Of a DNA stretch of 64,000 nt, positions 17,464 through 25,551 are shown in pieces. This stretch comes from Mongoliimonas terrestris (GTDB lineage Bacteria > Pseudomonadota > Alphaproteobacteria > Rhizobiales > Pleomorphomonadaceae): the NCBI RefSeq assembly GCF_001927285.1, contig NZ_MSIG01000019.1, forward strand, positions 1-64,000, in the 5' to 3' direction. Every line of letters begins with the position of its first letter. The first letter of the stretch is position 1. The notes below the pieces were generated by a model, which was given only the letters and a program-made list of their open reading frames with translations, was not told the origin of the DNA and searched no databases. The translations under genes were made by a program, and so were the position numbers.

Positions 17464-18678
17464 ATGACGGCTGTGGAGATCAGGGGCGCCGCGGTGTTGC
17501 TGGACGACCGGCTGGAGACGGTCTCCATCCGGGTTGAGGACGGCCGGATCACCGGGCTCGACGAGCCGCGCGACGGGGCGCGAGTGATCGAAGCGCGGGG
17601 CCACATCCTGGCGCCCGCCATGGTGGACATCCACGGCGACGCCTTCGAGCGCCAGCTGATGCCGCGGCCGGGCGTGGGTCTGCCGGTGGCCCCGGCGCTG
17701 CTGGAGACCGATCGGCAGCTGGCGGCGAACGGCATCGCCACGGCGTTCCACGCCCTGACGCTCAGCTGGGAACCGGGCCTGCGCTCCGTCGACACCGGCT
17801 GGGCGGTGGTGAACGGGCTGCGCGATCTGGCGGCCCGGCTCACCGTCGAGAACCGGGTGCAGTTGCGCTGGGAGACCTTCTGCTTCGAGGCCCTGCCGTT
17901 AATCGAAGCGGCGCTCGACGGCCCGCTGGCGCCGTCGATCGCCTTCAACGACCACACGTCCATGGCGCTGCTCCACCCCTCCGTGCCGCTGCAGACGCGC
18001 CCGTTCGAGCAGGATCCGGACTTCCCCGTGGTGGACATGACGACGGCGGACTTCGCCGCCAAGATGGAGGCCCGGGCCAAGCGCTCGCACATGTCCACCA
18101 CCGCCTTCGTGGACCTGATCGGCCGCATCTGGGCGCGGCGTCCGGAGGTGCCGGCCGTTGTGGAGACGGTGGCCGCCAAGGGCCGGGCGGCGAACGTCTC
18201 CATGCTCTCGCACGACGACAGCCAGATCGTGACGCGCGACTACTATCGCGGACTGGGCGCCCGGATCAGCGAGTTCCCGATGACGCGGGAAGTGGCCGAG
18301 GCGGCCCGCGCGGCCGGGGACGCGATCGTGTTCGGGGCGCCCAATGCCGCCCGCGGCGGCAGCCATCTTGGCTCGCCCGGCGCGGCTGAGATGATTGCGG
18401 CGGATCTCTGCGACATCCTGGCGTCGGACTACTACTACCCGGCCATGCTGCTCGCGGTCGCCCGCCTGCAAGCGGACGGGGTGGCGCCCCTGCCGGCGCT
18501 CTGGAAACGGGTGGCGGAAAACCCGGCGGCTGCGTCGGGCCTTCACGACCGGGGTGTCATCGCGCCGGGCAAGCGGGCCGATCTCGTGCTGATCGACTGG
18601 CCGGAGGGCGGCGTGCCGGTGATCCGGCTGACCCTGGTGGCAGGGCGCGAAGCCTACCGCGCCGTTCCGGAAGGCTGA
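17464..18678 (+). CDS. PhnM-like amidohydrolase-fold protein
   Basis: A 404-residue protein related to PhnM, the diphosphatase that acts on alpha-D-ribose 1-methylphosphonate 5-triphosphate in the C-P lyase pathway. Shared blocks are LAPAMVDIHGDAFERQLMPR (HxD metal site; PhnM has ELHTDNL), MLSHDDSQ, SEFPMTREVAEAA, FGAPNAARGGSHLG and DILASDYYYPAMLL. It differs where E. coli PhnM has HLRCE (here QLRWE) and DHSPGQRQF (here NDHTSMAL), so the pocket is altered. The ATG at 17464 has GAGG nine bases upstream; an ATG three codons earlier is possible. It converges on the PhnF-type regulator gene, 13 bases apart. No phnGHIJKL genes are in the window. Confidence 0.87.
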   Translation: MTAVEIRGAAVLLDDRLETVSIRVEDGRITGLDEPRDGARVIEARGHILAPAMVDIHGDAFERQLMPRPGVGLPVAPALLETDRQLAANGIATAFHALTLSWEPGLRSVDTGWAVVNGLRDLAARLTVENRVQLRWETFCFEALPLIEAALDGPLAPSIAFNDHTSMALLHPSVPLQTRPFEQDPDFPVVDMTTADFAAKMEARAKRSHMSTTAFVDLIGRIWARRPEVPAVVETVAAKGRAANVSMLSHDDSQIVTRDYYRGLGARISEFPMTREVAEAARAAGDAIVFGAPNAARGGSHLGSPGAAEMIAADLCDILASDYYYPAMLLAVARLQADGVAPLPALWKRVAENPAAASGLHDRGVIAPGKRADLVLIDWPEGGVPVIRLTLVAGREAYRAVPEG

Positions 18679-18691
18679 CGCGGGTTGCCGA

Positions 18692-19438
18692 TCAGGCCGG
18701 CGGGATGGGTTCGTCCGCCGCGCCGTCGTCAAGGCCGTCGAAGGTGAACTGCACCCGGTCTCCGGCCCACACGGTCTCCGCATAGCCGATGGCCGTGCCG
18801 GAGAGGGTCACGTCGGTCTTCGTCAGCACCATCACCGGTTGGTCGGTGTGCTGGTTGAGGAGCGCGGCTTCCTCCGGGTCCGGGCGGCGGGCGAACAGGG
18901 TGGTGCGCTTGCGCACATAATCCGGGACGCCATGGTCGCGGTAGATGTCGGACACGGAGCGTCCCTTCGCCCGCTCGGCGCCAAGGTCCGGAAAGAGCGC
19001 CGCCGGGTGGAAGGAGAGGCCGAGGCTGATCGGAACCCCGTCGGCGAGAGCCCGGTTGACCAGCCGGTGCGCCGGGTCGCCCTCGGCGATCCCGAGCGCC
19101 GCCGCCACCCGTCCGCTTGCCGGCACGACATCGGCAAGGAAGAGTTCGCCCGCCGGCAGGATGCCCTGGCGCAGGAGGTTCTGCCGGAACCGGGTGCGCC
19201 GCCCGATGGTGTAGTTGATGAGCGGCGCGGCCTCCACGAAGGTGCCGCTGCCCTGCACCACCCGCAGCTTTCCCTCCACGGCCAAGGCCTGCACCGCCCG
19301 GCGCACCGAATGGCGGCCGGCCTCGAAGGCGCGGCAGAGCTCCGGCTCAGTCGGCAGGCGGGTGCCCGGCGTCAGGTCGCCGGCGGCGATCCGCGCGGCG
19401 AGCGTGTCTCTGATCACCTTCCAGGATTCCCGGCCCAT
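18692..19438 (-). CDS. phnF: GntR-family regulator, PhnF type (HutC/UTRA)
   Basis: A 248-residue regulator. It has an N-terminal GntR winged helix (residues about 1-70, with GTRLPTEPELCRAFEAGRHS and VRRAVQALAVEGKLRVVQGS) and a C-terminal UTRA ligand-binding domain (residues about 85-240). The linker FVEAAPLINYTIGRRTRFRQ followed by NLLRQG is the feature that marks PhnF regulators of phosphonate metabolism. Ligand-binding UTRA domains in this group usually sense a phosphonate or its product. It lies tail to tail with the PhnM-like gene. The likely targets are the promoters in the 16638-17463 region. Symbol by homology only. Confidence 0.85.
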   Translation of the reverse strand: MGRESWKVIRDTLAARIAAGDLTPGTRLPTEPELCRAFEAGRHSVRRAVQALAVEGKLRVVQGSGTFVEAAPLINYTIGRRTRFRQNLLRQGILPAGELFLADVVPASGRVAAALGIAEGDPAHRLVNRALADGVPISLGLSFHPAALFPDLGAERAKGRSVSDIYRDHGVPDYVRKRTTLFARRPDPEEAALLNQHTDQPVMVLTKTDVTLSGTAIGYAETVWAGDRVQFTFDGLDDGAADEPIPPA

Positions 19439-19566
19439 GGTGCCTTCCGCGCGCGAGGGCTGCCGACGGCGGCCCGCGGGGCGGAGACCGCACGGGTCCA
19501 TCGTCGGCTCCGCCCCGGCGGAAGCCCCTAGCGTCCCGCCATAACAGGCTGATGACGCGACCCGGA

Positions 19567-20400
19567 TCAGCGGGGCGGCCGTCCAGACCCGTCGACGGCC
19601 GCCCGCACGATCGCGGCGGTCGCCGGGTCGGCGGGGAAGATGTGCTCCAGGCGGAGCGACGCCAGGCTGATGTCCTGGGGCGTGCCGAAGGTGGTGAACA
19701 GGCTGAAGAAGGCGAGTTCGCCGACAGGCGTGGCGAACCGGGTGGTCAGCACGGGCGCCGGCGGATGGCCCGGGCTCGCGCCGAGGCCGGCCGGACGGGG
19801 GCCGAGGCGGGCCTTCAGGAGAGCCGCGAACGTCTCCACCTTCGGCGTGAGGGCCGGCAGGGCGGCCGCCTCCTGGCGGAGGTGGGCGAGGAGGGCCGGT
19901 CCGACCTCGGCGAGGTTGGTCATGGACCGCACCGGTCCGTCCGGATGGGCGAGCGCGTCCAGCATGTTGAGCGGGGCGCCGGCCGGCCGATCGGCGAGGA
20001 AGGGCATCAGGAGCGTCGCGAGCCAGAGGCCGCCGCGGTTGAAGCGCACCACGGTCCATCCGGCGTCGAGCACCAGCGCCGGCATGGGGTCGTGGGCGTC
20101 GAGAAGTCCGGCGAGCGCGGCGTGCGCCTGGCGCCAAGCCGGGTCGTCCGGATCGCCCGACCCGTAGGCCGGCGCATAGCCGGCCTGGAGGAGCGCGGCG
20201 TTGCGGATGGCAAGCGGGCAGTCGATCTCCTGCAGCCAGGCGAGCAGGAGCGGGCGGCTCGGCCGCGACCGGCCGGTTTCCACGAAGCTCACGTGGCGCT
20301 GCGAGATGCCGAGCCGGAGGGCCAGGTCGAGCTGGCTGATCCGGCTCGCCTTTCTCGCCCGCTGCAAGGTGATCGGCAAGGTGTGGGTGGCGTCGTCCAT
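19567..20400 (-). CDS. Helix-turn-helix regulator with MmyB-like ligand-binding domain
   Basis: A 277-residue regulator. An N-terminal XRE-type helix-turn-helix (residues about 10-65) carries SQLDLALRLGISQRHVSFVE. It is followed by an MmyB-like domain with the conserved ALVLDAGWTVVRFNRGG, SMTNLAEVGPALLAHLRQEA and LAFFSLFTTFGTPQDISLAS segments. MmyB-like domains are thought to bind fatty-acid-like or other small hydrophobic ligands. It is divergent from the DUF2834 gene (112 bases between starts), its most likely target. It is followed 128 bases later by the phnF-like gene on the same strand, probably a separate unit. Confidence 0.9.
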   Translation of the reverse strand: MDDATHTLPITLQRARKASRISQLDLALRLGISQRHVSFVETGRSRPSRPLLLAWLQEIDCPLAIRNAALLQAGYAPAYGSGDPDDPAWRQAHAALAGLLDAHDPMPALVLDAGWTVVRFNRGGLWLATLLMPFLADRPAGAPLNMLDALAHPDGPVRSMTNLAEVGPALLAHLRQEAAALPALTPKVETFAALLKARLGPRPAGLGASPGHPPAPVLTTRFATPVGELAFFSLFTTFGTPQDISLASLRLEHIFPADPATAAIVRAAVDGSGRPPR

Positions 20401-20512
20401 GGGCCGAGAGTGACGGAGGCCCCGACCCGGTTCAATGACCTGCCAGGTAATTGCCGCCATCCGCCGGGGGCCGCAGGCTCGGTGGCGTCACCCCTCGAAC
20501 GGAGGCAATCCA

Positions 20513-20851
20513 ATGCAACGCCCGATCCTTCTCGTCACGCTCGCCGCTTTCGGCGCACTCAGCGCCGCCGCCCTCTGGCAGCATGGCTACTGGGGTTTGA
20601 TCGCCCCCCATTTCCAGACGCTGGGCGGCGCCCAGGTGCTGGTGGATCTCGTCATCGCCCTCGTGCTCGTCATGGTCTGGATGGTGCGGGACGCCCGGCG
20701 CACCGGCCGCAATCCCTGGCCCTACGTGGCGCTCACCCTGGCGGCGGGCTCGTTCGGGCCGCTCGTCTACCTGATCGTCCGCCAGCCGGCGGCCAGTGCC
20801 GCCGATCCCCGGCCGGCCGGCATGGCGGACCGGGCCGGCGGGCTCGCCTGA
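20513..20851 (+). CDS. DUF2834 family small membrane protein
   Basis: A 112-residue inner-membrane protein. It has three hydrophobic segments (about residues 5-22, 40-58 and 73-90) joined by the family block MVWMVRDARRTGRNPWPYVA, followed by GSFGPLVYLIVR. Family function is not established. The ATG at 20513 has GGAGG seven bases upstream and starts directly with the first helix. It is divergent from the MmyB-type regulator and is closed by the very strong hairpin just downstream. Confidence 0.88.
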   Translation: MQRPILLVTLAAFGALSAAALWQHGYWGLIAPHFQTLGGAQVLVDLVIALVLVMVWMVRDARRTGRNPWPYVALTLAAGSFGPLVYLIVRQPAASAADPRPAGMADRAGGLA

Positions 20852-20860
20852 GCGCAGCAG

Positions 20861-20901
20861 GGCACCCGGCCGGGCGGAGGCGTTCCGCCCGGCCGGGTGC
20901 C
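20861..20901. terminator. 18-base-pair perfect hairpin between convergent genes
   Basis: The arms 20861-20878 and 20884-20901 are perfectly complementary over 18 bases (beginning GGCACCCGGCC, ending GGCCGGGTGCC) around a five-base loop GGCGT. It lies nine bases after the DUF2834 stop and 20 bases before the stop of the convergent small gene. No T tract follows on either strand, but the stem is far stronger than a typical intrinsic terminator. A bidirectional transcription or RNA-end signal is the simplest reading. Confidence 0.75.
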
Positions 20902-20921
20902 ATGCAGGCGTGCGGGTGGGG

Positions 20922-21113
20922 TCAGATGGCGGTCGCGGACGGGCCGCAGATCCAGCCGGCGATGCGCCACTTCGGATGGGTCTCGGCCCACTGGGCGGCG
21001 ACCTGCTGGCCGTGCACGGCGCAGGCGGTCAACTGGCCGTCGAACGGAACCCGTTCGCGGCGGCATTCGATCGGGGCGGCGGAAAGGCAGACGACGAGCA
21101 CGAGGTCGATCAT
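20922..21113 (-). CDS. Small conserved cysteine-containing protein
   Basis: A 63-residue protein with a hydrophobic start (MIDLVLVVCLSAA) and four cysteines: one in that start, then in PIECRRERV, TACAVHGQQVAAQW and GWICGPS. The pattern of GQQVAAQWAETHPKW and a terminal WxCG recurs in short proteins of Rhizobiales with no known role. AGGTG stands about eight bases before the ATG. It may be an inner-membrane or periplasmic micro-protein with disulfides. Function unknown. Confidence 0.7.
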   Translation of the reverse strand: MIDLVLVVCLSAAPIECRRERVPFDGQLTACAVHGQQVAAQWAETHPKWRIAGWICGPSATAI

Positions 21114-21334
21114 GATGGGGGCACCTGCGTTGGAGCAGGCTCTCCATTCCCGCTTGATCCGCTCAAGCCGCCTGCCGGTCTGTCGAGCAAACACCGGCGT
21201 CCGGCGCCGGTTCCCCGGCAGCCGATCTTCACCGGAAAGTGAGCCGGTGCCGACAGTGAAGGGAACAGGACGCCCGTGCTTCCGGTTGGCAACCATCGCC
21301 GACCCCACGAAGCCCCCGCGGATGGCTGCCCTTC

Positions 21335-21928
21335 ATGAGCGAGACGAAGTCCTACACGGCCCTTTCCCAGCTCCTCGACGACCTTGACACGTCCTGCGCC
21401 CGGCATGACGGATCCACCATGGGAGAGGTGGTCGAGGCGCTCGGCCACAGCAGCTTCGGGCCGCTGATGCTGATCCCGGCGCTCTTCATCATCTCGCCCT
21501 TCTCCGCCCTCGTCGGCTTCGACAGCATCATGGGCGTCCTGATCGCCCTCGTGGCGGTGCAGAAGCTGTTCGGCCGCGACCACGTCTGGCTGCCGCAGAC
21601 GATCCTGAAGCTGAAGCTCAGCCGGGAGAAGATGGCGAAGGGGATCCGCTTTCTCCGGCCGGTGGCCCGCTGGACCGACAAGGTGGTGCATCCGCGTCTG
21701 CGGCGGCTGGCCGAAGCGCCCTTCTCCAGGGTGATCGCGGCCATTTGCGTCGCCATCGGCATTTCCATGCCGCCGCTGGAGGTCATTCCCTTCTCCAACA
21801 CCGCGGGCGCCGCGGTGGTGAGCTTCATGAGTCTCGGCCTCACCGTCCGCGACGGCTTGCTGGTCGCCATCGCGCTCGTCCTCCTCCTCATCGCGCTCGG
21901 CTTCGGTGCCTACCACTTTCTGCTCTGA
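21335..21928 (+). CDS. exoD: ExoD family exopolysaccharide synthesis protein
   Basis: A 197-residue membrane protein of the ExoD family, named for a Sinorhizobium gene needed for exopolysaccharide production and alkali tolerance. Family features are EVVEALGHSSFGPLMLIPAL near residue 35, SPFSALVGFDSIMG, the basic middle segment RFLRPVARWTDKVV, and a C-terminal pair of hydrophobic helices after SMPPLEVIPFSNTAGA. It stands alone with its own short upstream region. The family call is firm; the biochemical role is unclear even in model species. Confidence 0.92.
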   Translation: MSETKSYTALSQLLDDLDTSCARHDGSTMGEVVEALGHSSFGPLMLIPALFIISPFSALVGFDSIMGVLIALVAVQKLFGRDHVWLPQTILKLKLSREKMAKGIRFLRPVARWTDKVVHPRLRRLAEAPFSRVIAAICVAIGISMPPLEVIPFSNTAGAAVVSFMSLGLTVRDGLLVAIALVLLLIALGFGAYHFLL

Positions 21929-22050
21929 TCCGGTCTTGGTACGGCATGGCGGGCGGTGCCCTGCCGGACCTCCCTTGCCCATTCGCGGCCGCCGGCCCTT
22001 GCATCAACGCGGTCCGACCGCTCCCGGCTGGAGTCCTGTTCGGATTTTGA

Positions 22051-22064
22051 ATAAAAAATTTTAT
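22051..22064. promoter_or_regulatory. AT-rich palindrome upstream of the FCD-type regulator
   Basis: The arms ATAAAA and TTTTAT face each other across AA, about 65 bases before the regulator start, in an otherwise GC-rich region (GAATAAAAAATTTTATATC). It could be an autoregulatory GntR/FadR operator, or the AT-rich core of the promoter. No matching second copy was found before the dehydrogenase gene. Confidence 0.4.
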
Positions 22065-22127
22065 ATCTTCTCGTCGTGAAAGGGGGCTGCTACGGTCACT
22101 CCTGCTTCGGGAGGAGGCATTGCACCG

Positions 22128-22808
22128 ATGATGGCGATCGCTCGCCCGACGCTTGCCCGGCAGGCGTACGAGGAAATCCAGAAGAAGATCCTGACCGGCG
22201 AACTGGCGGCCGGGACACGGATCTTCGCCGACGAACTGGCGAGCGCGCTGTCGATCAGCCCGACTCCCGTCAAGGAGGCGCTGGCGCTTCTGGAGCGCGA
22301 CGGCCTCGTGGAAGGCAACGAGCGGCGTGCCTCCGTGGTCCGGCGCTTCTCGCCGTCGGACATCCGCGACGTCTACGAGGCGCGCACGATGCTGGAGCTC
22401 AACGCGGTCCGTTCGGGCGTCGCCGCGGACCGGCTGGACGATGCCTTCATCGCGCGAATGGAAGGCATCTACGAAAGCCACCGCGCTCTTCTCGGCCAAC
22501 CGACGCGGGCCGTGCTCGCGGAGGTGATCAGCCTCGACCGCGACTTCCACGAGACCATCATGGCGCTCAGCGGCAATGCCGTGCTCTGCGGCTGGCACCA
22601 GACCATCCTCTGGCAGACCCAGAGCATCCGCACCTACTCGCCGGAGACCTACGACTTCGAGCGGTCGCGCGCCGAGCACGAGGCAATCCTCTCGGCGCTC
22701 CGCAGCCGGGACGTCGACCGGATCACCGCCGTGCTCGACGACCATCTGGTGAAGAGCCGCGACCACCTGCTGGCCCATGTGCCCGGCGCGGCCGCGCCCT
22801 TGCGCTAG
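22128..22808 (+). CDS. GntR-family transcriptional regulator (FadR/FCD subfamily)
   Basis: A 226-residue regulator. It has an N-terminal winged helix (residues about 8-75: AYEEIQKKILTGELAAGTRI, SISPTPVKEALALLERDGLV) and a C-terminal all-helical FCD domain that normally binds an organic acid at a metal site (DRDFHETI and a later RAEHEAILSALRS). A GGGAGGAGG ribosome site precedes two adjacent ATG codons, and the first was chosen. It is followed 96 bases later by a zinc-dependent dehydrogenase on the same strand, so a sugar-acid or related inducer is likely. Confidence 0.93.
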   Translation: MMAIARPTLARQAYEEIQKKILTGELAAGTRIFADELASALSISPTPVKEALALLERDGLVEGNERRASVVRRFSPSDIRDVYEARTMLELNAVRSGVAADRLDDAFIARMEGIYESHRALLGQPTRAVLAEVISLDRDFHETIMALSGNAVLCGWHQTILWQTQSIRTYSPETYDFERSRAEHEAILSALRSRDVDRITAVLDDHLVKSRDHLLAHVPGAAAPLR

Positions 22809-22904
22809 CGCTTCTCCTCACGGTCCGCCCGGCGGGCCGTCGTCCTTCATCTCGACCCGCCGGCTGGTCCGGCGGCGTCTCAAGCATCGGTTCCGGTCCC
22901 GCTC

Positions 22905-23924
22905 ATGAAAGCCCTCGTCATCGAAGAACTGAACCGCACCCGCATGGTCGACGTGCCGGAGGCGCAGGCTGGGGAGGGCGAGGTGCTGCTCGCAATCCGT
23001 CACGTGGGCCTCTGCGGCAGCGACCTCAACACCTACAAGGGCCTGAACCCGCTGGTGCAGCTGCCGCGCATCCCCGGCCACGAGATCGGCGGCGAGATCG
23101 TCGCGCTCGGCGCCGGCGTGCCGGCCGGCTTCGTCGTCGGCCAGCGCGCCACGGTGATGCCCTACACCAATTGCGGGCAATGCTCCTCGTGCCGGAAGGG
23201 GCGGGTGAACGCCTGCCGGTACAACCGGACTCTCGGCGTGCAGCAGGACGGCGGCCTCAAGGAGTGCATCGCCGTTCCGTACCAGAAGGTCATCCCGGTG
23301 GAGACGCTGGCGCCGCGCCACCTCGCCCTTATCGAGCCGCTCTCGGTCGGCTTCCATGCGGTGGAGCGGGGCCGGGTCCAGGCTACCGACAAGGTGCTGG
23401 TGCTCGGTTGCGGCATGATCGGCGTCGGCGCCCTCCTCGGCGCGCGCCGGCGCGGCGCAAAGGTCACCGTGCTCGACGTGTCGGCCGACAAGCTCAAGCT
23501 CGCCCGCGACCTCGGCGCGGCGGCGGTGATCGACCCCACCCGCGACACGGCCGCCGACCAGGTGAAGGCGCTCACCGACAACGACGGGTTCGACGTGGTG
23601 ATCGAGGCCGTCGGCGTGCCGGAGACCTTCACCCAGGCGATCGACTTCGCCTGCTTCGCCGGCCGGGTGGTCTACATCGGCTATTGCAAGCAGCCGGTCG
23701 CCTACCAGACCCAGATGTTCAATCTGAAGGAACTCGACATCCACGGCTCGCGGAACGCGACCATCGACGACTTCAGCGCCGTCATCGGATGCCTGGAGGA
23801 CATGGGGGAGACCGCCGACCGTCTGATCACCCGCACCGTGCCGTTCGCCGAGGCCGAGAGCGCGCTGCCCTTCTGGGACGCCAACCGGGCGACCTCGCTG
23901 AAGATCATGATCGAACGGACCTGA
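22905..23924 (+). CDS. Zinc-dependent medium-chain dehydrogenase (sugar-acid/polyol type)
   Basis: A 339-residue MDR-family dehydrogenase. Catalytic zinc ligands lie in GLCGSD and PGHEIGGEI. The structural zinc site is the four-cysteine block NCGQCSSCRKGRVNAC. The nucleotide-binding motif VLGCGMIGVGA and the following acidic residue of VTVLDVS favour NAD over NADP. The overall pattern resembles L-galactonate/L-gulonate 5-dehydrogenase and related sugar-acid enzymes more than classical alcohol dehydrogenase. The upstream FCD regulator fits that reading. The exact substrate is not determinable. Confidence 0.92.
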   Translation: MKALVIEELNRTRMVDVPEAQAGEGEVLLAIRHVGLCGSDLNTYKGLNPLVQLPRIPGHEIGGEIVALGAGVPAGFVVGQRATVMPYTNCGQCSSCRKGRVNACRYNRTLGVQQDGGLKECIAVPYQKVIPVETLAPRHLALIEPLSVGFHAVERGRVQATDKVLVLGCGMIGVGALLGARRRGAKVTVLDVSADKLKLARDLGAAAVIDPTRDTAADQVKALTDNDGFDVVIEAVGVPETFTQAIDFACFAGRVVYIGYCKQPVAYQTQMFNLKELDIHGSRNATIDDFSAVIGCLEDMGETADRLITRTVPFAEAESALPFWDANRATSLKIMIERT

Positions 23925-23989
23925 GCCCTGACGCGTGGCGGTCCGACCGGCCGGCGCCCGGTCGAAACTGCCAGCTTGGTATGGCCCAT

Positions 23990-24007
23990 AGGGCCGGCCG
24001 CGGCCCT
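23990..24007. terminator. Hairpin between convergent genes
   Basis: Arms AGGGCCG and CGGCCCT with loop GCCG, lying between the dehydrogenase stop and the stop of the TadG-like gene. It has no T tract. Likely a bidirectional end-of-transcript hairpin. Confidence 0.45.
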
Positions 24008-24012
24008 GCCCG

Positions 24013-25551
24013 TCACTCCGAGAGGCGGAGCTTGCCGACGGAATGGCCGATCGCCTCGAACACGGCGACGAGGTTGTCGGTCGCGGTCGGGAAGTAGGCG
24101 TGGCTCGTGTCGGTGGCGCAGGCCAGCATGAGGTCGCGGGTGGCCTGGTCGGCCACGTCGTAGGTGATCGTGTAGACCTCGATGCCGGCGGCCTTGGCGT
24201 GACTGCAGACCTTGGCGAGCCGGCTGTCGATCTCGGCCTTCAGGATGGCGGCGTCGCCGGTGGCGGTGCCGAGGCGCCCGGCCGCCGCGAACCCGTAGGC
24301 GGAGTACCAGGTGAGGTTCATGTTGCCGCTCGGGTACATGGTGTTGGCGCCGTCGGTCATCAGCACGATGATCTTGCGCAGGCCCATGGTGGTGTAGGCC
24401 TGCCCCTCCGTGAACGGCTCCGTCGGCGAGATCACCCGCCAGCCCCAGGCCATGCCTTCGGTGATGTCGGTGCCGCCGAGGGCCACCATGGCGTCGATCG
24501 CCGCGGTGACCGAGGCCGCGTTGTCGGTCAGCGGCAGGATGGGCGCGCTGTCGCACAGATGGTTCGGCCCCTTGTGGGTGCCGTTGGAGATGGTCTCGGC
24601 CGGCGACGTGCCGTGGTACTTGCACGTGGCCTCCTGGCGCGTCTCCAGCGACGTTGACGCGCCGAACGCGGTCGTGCAGGCGCCGCCGTCGTCCTTCAGG
24701 TAGTTGTTGATGAAGCCGGACCCGACGTCGGGCTCGTCCGGCCCGAAGGAGGGCACGAAGAGCGTATCGCCCTTGGCGGGGAGCGGTTCCTCGTCGGTGA
24801 TGTCGAGGCCGTTCGGCCGGGCCTCCACGCAGCCGCGCCACGCGATCCCCGTCTGGGCATAGAGCGAGAGCCGGCCGGTCTTCTTGTCGAAGTTCTCCGA
24901 GTGGATCGACGAAGCCGCCGCGGTGTCGATCCACGGCTTGGTCTTGTTGCCGGGGCCGACGTTGACGAGACCGGCGAAGGGCACGAGGCCGTACTTCACC
25001 TTGCCGGTGGCGACGTCGTTGACCGTGGTGACGAGCGCCTTGGCGGCGTCCTTCAGGCGCGCGATCCGGCTGTTGCTGCTCATGGAGCCGGAATTGTCCA
25101 GCACCATGACGATCTCCAGGTTGTCGTTGCCTACGCGCGTTTCCGAATGCGCGGCGACGTCGATGCTGTCGATGCGGGCGATCGCCAGGAAGCTCGTCGG
25201 CACGGACGAGACCGCGGTGGCGTTGATGGACCGCTCGGTGGCGGTCTTGGAGAGGGCGGCCTCGAAAGAGGTGATCTCGTAGGCGCCGCCATAGGTGGCG
25301 TTGAGATAGGCCTCCACGATGGCCTGGGCTTCGGCCGCGTTGGTCGCCGCCGACGCGCGGCCGAGCGCCGCAAGGACCGCGTTGTCCAGCGACTCCTGGA
25401 GGCGCGCCTGCTCCCGCTTGCCGACGTTGTAGTCGATCGCGGCCCCGACCATCATGATGATGGGCACCAGAAGAATGGCGAACATCACCACCGTGGCCCC
25501 CGAACGGTTCGACCAGAATCGGGCGGCGGGAGGCAGATGCATGCGGGCCAC
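24013..25551 (-). CDS. TadG-like von Willebrand factor A protein
   Basis: A 512-residue protein. The N-terminal TadE/TadG-like segment (FWSNRSGATVVMFAILLVPI) provides one membrane anchor near residues 17-38, followed by the helical NVGKREQARLQESLDNAVLA. A von Willebrand A domain then starts near residue 148, with the metal site DNSGSMSSNS and a later VLMTDGANTMYP. Such proteins are pilus-assembly (Flp) or secreted-surface factors. No other tad/cpa genes are in the window, so this is an orphan copy. The listed start is GTG; an ATG three codons later (25542) is equally possible, and neither has a strong ribosome site. Confidence 0.9.
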   Translation of the reverse strand: MARMHLPPAARFWSNRSGATVVMFAILLVPIIMMVGAAIDYNVGKREQARLQESLDNAVLAALGRASAATNAAEAQAIVEAYLNATYGGAYEITSFEAALSKTATERSINATAVSSVPTSFLAIARIDSIDVAAHSETRVGNDNLEIVMVLDNSGSMSSNSRIARLKDAAKALVTTVNDVATGKVKYGLVPFAGLVNVGPGNKTKPWIDTAAASSIHSENFDKKTGRLSLYAQTGIAWRGCVEARPNGLDITDEEPLPAKGDTLFVPSFGPDEPDVGSGFINNYLKDDGGACTTAFGASTSLETRQEATCKYHGTSPAETISNGTHKGPNHLCDSAPILPLTDNAASVTAAIDAMVALGGTDITEGMAWGWRVISPTEPFTEGQAYTTMGLRKIIVLMTDGANTMYPSGNMNLTWYSAYGFAAAGRLGTATGDAAILKAEIDSRLAKVCSHAKAAGIEVYTITYDVADQATRDLMLACATDTSHAYFPTATDNLVAVFEAIGHSVGKLRLSE

